Assembly: GCA_945876015.1 (NCBI GenBank)
Contig: CAMCNM010000048.1
Coordinates: 1-10,092 of the forward strand
Direction of reading: 5' to 3'
DNA from: Gemmatimonas phototrophica
GTDB taxonomy: Bacteria; Gemmatimonadota; Gemmatimonadetes; Longimicrobiales; Gaopeijiaceae
Length of the DNA stretch: 10,092 bases
Position numbers and translations under genes: made by a program. Below, piece after piece: positions 1-8,400 of this stretch. The notes beneath the pieces were generated by a model. The model was not told the origin of the DNA, made no database searches, and saw only the letters and a program-made list of their open reading frames with translations. Each line of letters starts with the position of its first letter. Position 1 is the first letter of the stretch.

Positions 1-122
1 GGAGCACCCAGCTCCGAATCCGGCCCGCCTTCTTTTCCCCCCTCTGCGGTCCTGGTGCCTGAACGCCACGACGACGCACGATCATGGTCTCCTGCTTTGT
101 GGTGTGCCTGTGGCGCGCCGCT

Positions 123-128
123 TAGATT
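123..128 (+). promoter_or_regulatory. Weak -10-like box upstream of the hydroxylase gene
   Basis: TAGATT (followed by CC) lies about 70 bases before the chosen start of the hydroxylase gene at 198. The same TAGATTCC string forms the -10 box of the groES promoter at 2171. The nearest -35-like string, TTGTGG at 97-102, is 20 bases away, which is too far for a standard promoter. The rest of 1-197 shows no convincing gene; positions 1-15 form a 5-bp hairpin (GGAGC/GCTCC) without a T tract, possibly the tail of something outside the window. Confidence 0.22.
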
Positions 129-197
129 CCTTGTTTGCCGGGGTGGCGCGTTTTTTGGCCGGTGGCAGACCGCAGACCTACGAGTACTGAGGGCTCG

Positions 198-1118
198 ATG
201 AGCGACCTCATCTTGACGTGGCTGGTTCATCAAGCAGGGATCCTCGCGGCGCACCTCGTGCAGATCGCCGTCAACACCGCGCGCGCGCTGTTGACGATCG
301 TCCTGCTGTTCATTCCGATCTGGTATTTCGAGCGCCGCCAGGGCTCCGACACGTCGCGTTACGGGCGTCGGTCTTTCGCACACGATCTCGCCTACACTCT
401 GTTCTACGACACGGGGGTTTTTCGCGTGCTGGGAGCCTCGCTGATCTGGGGTGCGGTCCAGGATCAGCTGGGCTTCATGCGGATCGGACTCTTGGGGGAC
501 CTGCCGATCCTTGTCGTGGGCGTTCTATACGTCCTGATCACCGACGTCATCGGCTACTGGTCGCACCGTGCGGAGCACTCCATCCCATTTCTTTGGCAAT
601 TTCACAGCGTACACCATGCGCCTGAGGAGATAAACTTCCTTACCTCGGCACGGGTGCACCCATTGCCCCGTCTCATGTGGGGCACCATCGACGTCATCCT
701 TCTGATCCTTCTGGGCGTTCCTCCCACGATGTGGTTTCCGTTAATGCTCGTTCAGTCCTTCCTCATCGCGGTCCAGCACGCGGATCTCGACTGGAGCTAC
801 GGGCGGTTCTACCCGATCCTGGTCAGCCCGGTATTCCATCGGATGCATCACTCGACGGACCGTCGAGACTTCGACACCAACTATTCCAACAAGCTCTTCG
901 GCATATGGGACTATCTGTTCGGCACCGCGAACCCGTCCCGGACGCGCCCGATCGCACTGGGTGTCGAGGGGCAGCCACCCGAGCCGACGCTCATGGGTCA
1001 GTTTTGGGGGCCGTTTCGTCGTATCGCTCGCTCGGGCATCGTCCCTGAGCTCCCTGCCAGTTCGGCGACACCCCATCAGGATGACCCACAAGACCGGTCG
1101 CTGGTGGCGCGTTCGTGA
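198..1118 (+). CDS. Sterol desaturase / fatty acid hydroxylase superfamily membrane protein
   Basis: A 306-residue integral membrane protein with the histidine clusters of the di-iron fatty acid hydroxylase/sterol desaturase superfamily. These are HRAEH (H123, H127), HSVHH (H136, H139, H140) and HRMHH (H214, H217, H218), plus H194 in QHADLDW. In this family the histidines bind two irons at the cytosolic face and support O2-dependent hydroxylation or desaturation of a lipid. Hydrophobic stretches near residues 13-43, 74-88, 100-120 and 160-192 suggest about four or more membrane passes; the C-terminal 60 residues are polar. I prefer ATG 198, preceded by GAGGG at 189-193, over the upstream in-frame TTG at 135, whose added 21 residues look non-coding. 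The substrate (sterol, carotenoid, fatty acid or alkylglycerol) cannot be told from sequence. It converges on the squalene-synthase-like gene, 68 bases away. Confidence 0.9.
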   Translation: MSDLILTWLVHQAGILAAHLVQIAVNTARALLTIVLLFIPIWYFERRQGSDTSRYGRRSFAHDLAYTLFYDTGVFRVLGASLIWGAVQDQLGFMRIGLLGDLPILVVGVLYVLITDVIGYWSHRAEHSIPFLWQFHSVHHAPEEINFLTSARVHPLPRLMWGTIDVILLILLGVPPTMWFPLMLVQSFLIAVQHADLDWSYGRFYPILVSPVFHRMHHSTDRRDFDTNYSNKLFGIWDYLFGTANPSRTRPIALGVEGQPPEPTLMGQFWGPFRRIARSGIVPELPASSATPHQDDPQDRSLVARS

Positions 1119-1140
1119 TGGAGTGTCGCCGCCATTCACG
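1114..1140. other. Hairpin between convergent genes
   Basis: CGTGATGG at 1114-1121 pairs with CCATTCACG at 1132-1140, giving eight pairs with a one-base bulge and a 10-base loop. It overlaps the stop codon of the hydroxylase gene and lies in the short gap before the convergent gene. There is no T tract on either side, so a role as a bidirectional terminator is only a guess. Confidence 0.25.
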
Positions 1141-1186
1141 TGATGCAACGATGTGTGCCCCACTCGAACGTTGACGGAGAGAGCAC

Positions 1187-2128
1187 TCACGTAGAGAGCC
1201 TTCGTGCCGTCCGTTCGATCCAGCTGTTCGACCATCCCCACATCCGAGCGTCGCCCACGATCCGCGACACCTCGCTCCGCTCGATCTTGACCTCCGAGCT
1301 GAACACAGCCGCGTTTCCGCGGCTGATCGCGAGCGTCCGCACGGCGAACAGGTACGGCAGCAGACAGAAGAGACGGATACCGTGGTAGCGGCGGGGTAGC
1401 GCGACGATATAGCTCCGTGCGTGATCGAGATGGCGCTCGGCCTTGGCGACGAGCAGCGCCAACGCCTCCCCTTCGCGGTTCGCCGCCACGCCCTGCGCTT
1501 CGCCCCCGAAGGAGCGCGGCACGTAGATCCACCCGCGTTGCCAGTCGGCGTGCAGGCCGCGGATCACGTTCACGGTCTGTAGGCCGAGGCCGAACTCGCG
1601 TCCGAGCGCCATCATCTCGTCACGCCGCCCCACGACCGCCGGAATGTCCAGCGCGAACAGCTCGGTGAGCAGCCAGCCGACCCGGCCTGCCACCTCGTGC
1701 ATGTAGTCGTCGAGGTCGGCTTCGTCGGCGAGGTCGGGTCCGCGGAGCGCCCAGCGCGCCATCCCACGGCTCGAGTCGCGGACGTGGCGCCCGACGATCG
1801 CTTGCGCCTCGGGCCTCAGGCCCCGGAACGCCTCCACCACCTGGACCATGTTGCGGGCCACCAGCGCGTCCGGGGTGGGCTCGTCGGCGGGCCCGATCCG
1901 GCCGCTCAGTGCCTCCGCGGAGCCGGACCCATCGAGCACCCGCGCCCATTCCTCCAGGAGTCCGGCCTTCCGCGCCGGCTCCATCGACTCGTTGTCCTCC
2001 AGGTAGTCGGAGACCCTCAGTAGTAGATAGGCAGTCTCCACCTCCCCCCGGAGGGGGGCGGGTAGTAGGTCGATCCCGACCGCGAAGGTCCGGCTGGCGG
2101 CGTGGAGGAGCTCGTTCAGAGTCGGCAT
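1187..2128 (-). CDS. Squalene/phytoene synthase family protein (squalene-synthase-like)
   Basis: A 313-residue all-alpha head-to-head prenyl diphosphate synthase homologue, expected to condense two isoprenoid diphosphates (farnesyl- or geranylgeranyl-PP) towards squalene or phytoene. The N-terminal SRTF (12-15) matches the family's substrate-binding region. The first Asp-rich motif is intact (DYLED, D41-D45). The helix around Y142 (YMHEVAGRVG, 142-151) resembles the catalytic-Tyr segment of eukaryotic-type squalene synthases (YCHYVAGLVG). The second Asp motif reads NVIRGLHADWQRG (187-199): the first Asp of the usual D-x-x-x-D is Gly191 and only D195 remains. Together these resemble the squalene-synthase (ERG9-like) branch more than CrtB, but the product is unproven. 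ATG 2128 has no Shine-Dalgarno sequence; it is preceded by TCTCCCCCCA. The gene diverges from groES and converges on the membrane hydroxylase. Confidence 0.85.
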   Translation of the reverse strand: MPTLNELLHAASRTFAVGIDLLPAPLRGEVETAYLLLRVSDYLEDNESMEPARKAGLLEEWARVLDGSGSAEALSGRIGPADEPTPDALVARNMVQVVEAFRGLRPEAQAIVGRHVRDSSRGMARWALRGPDLADEADLDDYMHEVAGRVGWLLTELFALDIPAVVGRRDEMMALGREFGLGLQTVNVIRGLHADWQRGWIYVPRSFGGEAQGVAANREGEALALLVAKAERHLDHARSYIVALPRRYHGIRLFCLLPYLFAVRTLAISRGNAAVFSSEVKIERSEVSRIVGDARMWGWSNSWIERTARRLST

Positions 2129-2137
2129 TGGGGGGAG

Positions 2138-2143
2138 AATCTA
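2138..2143 (-). promoter_or_regulatory. Possible leaderless -10 box for the synthase gene
   Basis: On the minus strand TAGATT sits nine bases before the ATG of the squalene-synthase-like gene. A start of transcription about seven bases after this box would fall at or within a few bases of the ATG, giving a leaderless mRNA. That would fit the absence of any Shine-Dalgarno sequence. No good -35 box is visible at 16-18 bases. Confidence 0.35.
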
Positions 2144-2148
2144 GCCCG

Positions 2149-2176
2149 TTGACACCCATTCCGACTGCCCTAGATT
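2149..2176 (+). promoter_or_regulatory. groESL promoter
   Basis: TTGACA at 2149-2154, a 16-base spacer, and TAGATT at 2171-2176 form a good housekeeping (sigma-70-type) promoter. Transcription would begin near 2183, just before the CIRCE operator, so a bound repressor would block initiation or early elongation. The -35 box lies within six bases of the candidate -10 box of the divergent synthase gene. Confidence 0.75.
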
Positions 2177-2190
2177 CCACCTCTGAACTG

Positions 2191-2217
2191 TTAGCACTCA
2201 GGGTAAGTGAGTGCTAA
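2191..2217. promoter_or_regulatory. CIRCE operator (HrcA binding site)
   Basis: TTAGCACTC at 2191-2199, nine spacer bases, then GAGTGCTAA at 2209-2217: an exact match to the CIRCE consensus TTAGCACTC-N9-GAGTGCTAA. HrcA binds this inverted repeat and represses chaperonin operons until heat stress depletes active HrcA. Its place between the promoter and groES is canonical. hrcA itself is not in the window. Confidence 0.97.
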
Positions 2218-2275
2218 GACGGGACAGAGAAAACTTGTCAGAACCATCAGGCACAGCCACAGGAGGTAGGGAAGC

Positions 2276-2587
2276 ATGGCCACAAAGACCAAGGCCACCA
2301 CGAAGATCCAGCCGCTCCACGACCGTGTCGTCGTGCGGCCCCTCGAGGAAGCTGAGCAGATGCGGGGCGGGCTCTACATCCCGGACACCGCGAAGGAAAA
2401 GCCCCAGCAGGGCGAGATCATCGCGGCCGGGCCGGGCAAGGTCAGCGAGCAGGGCGAGCGCATCGCTCCGGACGTGAAGGCGGGCGACCGGGTCCTGTAC
2501 GGGAAGTACAGCGGGACCGAAGTGACGGTGGACGGCGAGTCCTACCTGATCCTCCGTGAGTCGGACGTCCTCGCCATCCTGGGCTAA
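2276..2587 (+). CDS. groES: Co-chaperonin GroES (Hsp10)
   Basis: A 103-residue chaperonin-10, the heptameric lid that caps the GroEL ring and closes the folding chamber in the cytosol. The family signature LHDRVVVRP (14-22) is clear. The mobile loop that docks on the GroEL apical domain is the GGLYIPD region (31-37). The conserved C-terminal part includes the [11 protein letters not shown] and [13 protein letters not shown] segments. Length is normal, with a short Thr/Lys-rich N-terminal extension. ATG 2276 is set by a strong AGGAGGT at 2261-2267. It is the first gene of a CIRCE-controlled operon, 58 bases ahead of groEL. Confidence 0.98.
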   Translation: MATKTKATTKIQPLHDRVVVRPLEEAEQMRGGLYIPDTAKEKPQQGEIIAAGPGKVSEQGERIAPDVKAGDRVLYGKYSGTEVTVDGESYLILRESDVLAILG

Positions 2588-2642
2588 CCGCCCTTTCGAA
2601 CGCACACGACGCGTAACGCGAAGCATATCTAAGGAGAAGTGA

Positions 2643-3359
<717 letters not shown>

Positions 3360-3371
3360 AAGGTCGCCCAG

Positions 3372-4289
<918 letters not shown>

Positions 4290-4318
4290 ACCGCCAGAAA
4301 GCGGATCAGTTGGGCCAG

Positions 4319-4360
4319 AAGCCGGTCGCTCCCTCAGGGGGGCGGCCGGTTTCGTCTTTC
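4319..4360 (+). terminator. Intrinsic terminator of groESL
   Basis: A 12-bp stem, CCGGTCGCTCCC (4322-4333) with GGGGGCGGCCGG (4338-4349), has two G-U pairs and a TCAG tetraloop. It can be lengthened by three pairs into the flanking AAG/TTT. It is followed by a broken T tract, TTTCGTCTTT (4350-4359). It starts 30 bases after the groEL TAG stop, which supports 4287-4289 as the genuine end of the gene. Confidence 0.85.
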
Positions 4361-4397
4361 TGGAAAACGGAAGGGGTTCTGCGAGCATCGGACGCAG

Positions 4398-4423
4398 GAC
4401 TTCGTGAAGAGTTTCACAAAGTC
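4398..4423. promoter_or_regulatory. CRP/FNR-like dyad symmetric site or hairpin
   Basis: GACTTCGTGAA (4398-4408), four bases, then TTCACAAAGTC (4413-4423): 11-base arms with a single mismatch. The core reads CGTGA-N6-TCACA, one base from the CRP-family consensus TGTGA-N6-TCACA. It lies about 305 bases before the next gene. As RNA it could equally be a stem-loop; there is no T tract after it. Confidence 0.35.
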
Positions 4424-4570
4424 GTGACAGCCGGAATGCTTGTTTGGCCGGGTCATCCACCCCCGGCTCCATCATGGGCGGCGGGTGTCTCCCTCCGGGG
4501 AGGTGCCCTGAGGAGGTGCCTCTGGGAGGGGTTCGTGAAAAAGATCATAAGCCTTGCCGAAACTCAAAGC

Positions 4571-4600
4571 TTGCATGCCCAGGCCCCTCCACCATATGGT
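4571..4600 (+). promoter_or_regulatory. Weak promoter candidate for the outer-membrane operon
   Basis: TTGCAT (4571-4576), an 18-base spacer and TATGGT (4595-4600) loosely match a housekeeping promoter. The -10 area is built of two overlapping palindromes, ACCATATGGT (4591-4600) and GGTATACC (4598-4605). It would give a leader of about 120 bases. The match is poor in both boxes. Confidence 0.25.
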
Positions 4601-4718
4601 ATACCCGCTCTATCCGGGCGCTTTCGACCCGAATCGGTTCCCTCCGTCGTCCAATGCCATGGACGTCGGGGCGCTTTGTAGTGTTTCAAGTGGAGTCGTC
4701 ATTAAGTCCCGAACCACT

Positions 4719-4723
4719 GGAGG
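4719..4723 (+). promoter_or_regulatory. Ribosome binding site fixing the start at 4728
   Basis: GGAGG ends four bases before ATG 4728. It selects this codon over in-frame upstream TTG 4554, ATG 4575 and ATG 4596, none of which has a Shine-Dalgarno sequence. Confidence 0.8.
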
Positions 4724-4727
4724 ACCC

Positions 4728-5405
4728 ATGCTGCAAAGACTTCGTCCAACCTGCTTGGCTCCATTTCTTCTTCTCACCCTCCTCTTCGCAATCACGGCGC
4801 AACCCGCGCACGCGCAGATGAAGTGGAGGATCCACGGCGGTATCATTACGCCGATGGCCACAGGTTCCAGTTACTTCACGCTCGGTCCGTCTGTCTCGGT
4901 TGACGTGGCCTATCCGCTCGCGGAGCGTGTGGACCTCGTGCTGGACCTCGGCTGGGACTATCTGAACACGGATGACCACCATCCGACTCCCGTGACCAAC
5001 TTCTGGCGCTATCGCGCCGAGGTCGAAGGAGCGTTGGTGGGTGACGGCGAGACCGGGCTTTCGGTCGCCGCCTTCGGTGGTGTCGGTGGCACCACCGTCT
5101 ACAGCCACAAGTTCTATCTTGTGAGCCAGGTCGCGAAGCACATGGCCGAAGAGGGCGTTCCCTACACGTTCGAGGGCGAGCGGTTGAGGGGGACGGGCAT
5201 CACCGGCGTGGGCGGCCTCCGGATCGGCGCGCACTCGCCGGACGGGATCATGTGGTGGCTGACCGGCAAGCTGAACTACACGCCGCTCAACGACTTCAAT
5301 CAGGATGCGCTCCACGAGCTTTCGGTCAACCGGGTCGAGCCCCAGGGTCTGGATCCGATCAGCTCTGTGATGGGTCTCTCAATCACGCTCGGCGTCGGTT
5401 TGTGA
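4728..5405 (+). CDS. Secreted outer-membrane beta-barrel-like protein, function unknown
   Basis: A 225-residue protein with a clear Sec signal peptide: Arg at 4 and 6, hydrophobic core about 10-24, and a probable signal peptidase I site after AHA (27-29). The mature part is rich in alternating hydrophobic/polar, Gly- and aromatic-containing segments (for example SVSVDVAYPL, LVLDLGWDYL, LSVAAFGGVG, VGGLRIGAH) and ends in GLSITLGVGL. This fits a small eight-strand-type outer-membrane barrel, though the last residue is Leu rather than the usual Phe. No enzyme motif is seen. I do not recognise the exact family. It lies 44 bases ahead of the SusC-type gene on the same strand, so it is probably co-transcribed and may assist the transporter or be a surface accessory protein. 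Confidence 0.75.
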   Translation: MLQRLRPTCLAPFLLLTLLFAITAQPAHAQMKWRIHGGIITPMATGSSYFTLGPSVSVDVAYPLAERVDLVLDLGWDYLNTDDHHPTPVTNFWRYRAEVEGALVGDGETGLSVAAFGGVGGTTVYSHKFYLVSQVAKHMAEEGVPYTFEGERLRGTGITGVGGLRIGAHSPDGIMWWLTGKLNYTPLNDFNQDALHELSVNRVEPQGLDPISSVMGLSITLGVGL

Positions 5406-5439
5406 TTATATCGATGAAGAATGTCATAGCCTTTATTCC

Positions 5440-5444
5440 AGGAG
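5440..5444 (+). promoter_or_regulatory. Ribosome binding site fixing the susC-like start
   Basis: AGGAG lies five bases before ATG 5450. This favours 5450 over in-frame ATG 5414, which has no Shine-Dalgarno sequence and would place extra residues before a normal signal peptide. Confidence 0.8.
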
Positions 5445-5449
5445 TAACT

Positions 5450-8400
5450 ATGCGACCGCGGCAATGTCTTTACGCCCTCTCCGCAATTCTTTTCATAGCG
5501 ACCCAGGTTGGCGCCCAGCAGGTCACGGGCCGGGTGGTCGATCAAGGTTCCAATCAGCCGATGTCCGCCGTTCAGGTCTCGATCACCGGGACCGGCATCG
5601 GCGCGCTCTCGCAGGCGACCGGACGCTATCTGCTGCTCAACGTGCCCGTCGGCACGCACACCGTCACTGCGCAGCGCATCGGCTACAAGACCGTGACCGC
5701 GCAGATCACGGTGACCGCCGGCCAGACGGTGGTGCAGGACTTCACTCTGTCGGAAGAGGCTCTCGGCCTCGACGAGATCATCGTCACCGGAACGCCGGGC
5801 GGCACGCAGCGTCGCGCCATCGGCAACTCCGTGCTGTCGGTGTCGGCATCGAGCATCACCGAGACCAGCGTCCAGAGTGACGTGAAGGGTCTCCTCAGAG
5901 GCCGCGCTCCCGGCGTGACGCTGGGTGCTGGCGGCGCCATCGGTCAGGGCGCTGACATCACGATCCGCGGCAACGGCAGCTTCAACCGCGCGCGCTCGAA
6001 CCCGATCGTGTTCGTGGACGGCGTCCGGATTAACACTGGCCCGGCCGGTCCGCAGATGGCACAGGGCGCCGGGAAGGCGAATCCGCTGGACGATTTCAAC
6101 CCCGCGGACATCGAGAGCGTCGAGATCATCAAGGGACCCGCGGCCGCGACGCTGTACGGCACCGAGGCGTCGGCCGGCGTGATCCAGATCATCACGAAGA
6201 AGGGGAAGGAGGGTGCTCCGTCGTTCAACCTGTCGGCCACCCAGGGTGTGATCTTCAACCGCGCTCCGTTTGACAAGATCGGGACCATGTTCGCGTGCTC
6301 GAGTGGGGCGGCTCTCCCGTGCAAGGGCACGTCGGGCAAGGCCTCGGTGGGCGACATCTCGGCCATCGAGCCCTACAGCTTCTACCACAACATTGACTAC
6401 GCGCTCGACGCGGGGACGTATAATCCCTACTGGACCAATACCCCCAACGGCGCATGCGGCGTGCTGCAGGCTGATGGGAGCCGGGTCGGCGCAGCGTGCT
6501 GGCCCCAGGACAACCTGTTTCAGTACGGGCCGAGCTACAGCTACAACCTCGACGTGCGCGGCGGCACGGACCGGATCCGGTACTTCCTGTCCGGCAACCG
6601 AGACCGCGATGAGGGGCCGACGTTCTTCAATTGGGACAAGGCCAACCGGATGCGCGCGAACATCAGCGTGGTGTTCTCCGATCAGTTCTCGCTCGACGTC
6701 TCTTCAGGGTTCGTGACCGGCACGACGAGCTTCGACGCGCAGGCGGGCCAGCGCGGCGGCACCTGGGACCAGGCAGTCTGGGGACTCGGATACTGCTCGC
6801 CTCGACAGGCCGCCGACGCCGTGAAGGGCGCGTCGACGCCGAACTGCTCGCGCAACCTGGGCTTTCAGCAGTTCCTCCCCACAGATCAATCGCCGATCAT
6901 CTCGACGAGGGAGTACGACCGGTTCACCGGGAGCGGCACGCTGAACTTCAAGGCGGGCAGCTGGCTCTCCTCGCGCATGATCGTCGGGATGGACAAGGGA
7001 TGGGACAAGAACACCTGGCTCCACCCGGTCGAGACCCGTCAGGCGAACATCATCCAAGAGCGGGCGACGGGGCAGGTCGTGCTCGAGAAGCCGACCGACG
7101 TGAACGCCAGCATCGATCTGTCGGCCACGATCACGAAGCAGTTCGGCGCGATCAACACGTCCACGTCGTTCGGTGGCCAATACTACAGCAAGACGCGCGA
7201 GCTGTGGCGCAACACCGGTAACGGGTTCGCCTCGCCGCTGTCGACCACGATCAACCAGACGCCGGTTGCTGCCGCTGCGATCGCGTATGAGTACGAGGAG
7301 AACAAGTCACTCGGCTTCTACGGGCAGGAGCAGTTGGGCTGGAACGACCGGCTGTTCCTGACGGCCGCGGTCCGGTTCGATGACAACTCGACGTTCGGCT
7401 CGAACTTCGATCCGCTGATCTATCCCAAGTTCTCAGGCACCTGGGTGCTTTCCGAGGAGAGCTTCTGGCCGCTCTCGTTCGTGAACGAGTTCCGCGTGCG
7501 CAGCGCGTGGGGTAAGGCCGGCCGTCAGCCGAGCACGCTGGCGGGCGTGAATACGTTCAACGCCTTTACGGGACCCGGCGGCACGTCGGCGATCAACCCC
7601 GGCAGCACTGGGAATCCCACGGTCGGTCCCGAGAAGAGCACCGAACTCGAGGTCGGCTTCGACGCCTCCGTGCTGGAGGGTCGCATTTCGAGCGAGTTCA
7701 GTTGGTACCGTAGGGTGAACAAGGACAACCTGCTCGGCATCGCCCTGGCACCCAGCTTGGGCGGCGGCGGCGATCAACAGCAGAACCTGGGCACGATCGA
7801 GAACTGGGGCTGGGAAGCCACTCTCGACGCCGCCGTCTTCCAGGGCGAGAACGTGCAGTTCGACCTGGGCCTGACCGGCGCGTACAAGATGAACGAGATC
7901 ACCGACATCGGTAAATACCCGGGCAGCGACGGCGGCCAGGGGACTGGCGCCATCAGGATCGGCTGGCCCTACCCGAATCGGGCGATACAGTACACTCTCC
8001 TGCGGGCAGAGCTCGATGCCACGGGAGACAAGGTTGACCTGTTCAACCGACGGGTCCAAGGGTACTGCGACTCGGGCGTGCTGCCTGCCGAGGCGATCGC
8101 GGCGGGTGGAAAACAAGCCGACAAAAAGACCTCGCAGTACGGCATGGTGCTCGGCGGGCCGGAGGCCAAGTGCGGGACGGTCACCGGAACGCGGGCCCTC
8201 TGGGGCCCGTCGTTCAGCCCGTATTCGTGGACGATCTCTCCGCGCATCTCGGTGCACAACACGCTGCAGATCACCGCACTCGTCGACGGTCAGTTCGGTG
8301 GTATCGGCGAGGACCAGATGAGCGTCTGGCACCATCGCTACAACACCGCCTACGGCATGCTGCTGCGTGACGATCCGATGTACTTCTACGGCTACGCCCT

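Larger units (their letters stand above)
4290..4727. other. Gene-free intergenic region between groEL and the outer-membrane operon
   Basis: This 438-base stretch holds the groESL terminator, a CRP/FNR-like dyad (4398-4423), a 6-bp hairpin (GCCGGG 4447-4452 with CCCGGC 4462-4467), GC-rich alternative hairpins (4489-4531) and a weak promoter candidate near 4571-4600. Open frames crossing it have poor starts and no recognisable protein character. It is long enough to carry independent regulation of the outer-membrane operon downstream. Confidence 0.6.

Noticed and set aside
4591..4605. Overlapping palindromes ACCATATGGT and GGTATACC as an operator
   Set aside because: They are short and AT-centred; at this length such palindromes arise by chance, and part may simply be a -10 region.
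4535..4681. A GTG-started 48-codon frame (MKKIISLAETQ...) after GGGAGGGG
   Set aside because: The Lys-Lys start recalls a signal peptide, but no hydrophobic core follows. The G-rich string is part of the local GC-rich repeats, and the frame is open far upstream simply from base composition. A leader peptide cannot be excluded, but nothing positive supports it.
4554..4727. Upstream extension of the small barrel protein to TTG 4554
   Set aside because: The added 58 residues would bury a clear signal peptide, and TTG 4554 has no ribosome site, while ATG 4728 has GGAGG at correct spacing.
5252..5449. Upstream extension of the transporter frame into the barrel-protein gene
   Set aside because: The extension overlaps coding sequence of the previous gene in another frame, and a normal signal peptide with a good ribosome site begins at 5450.
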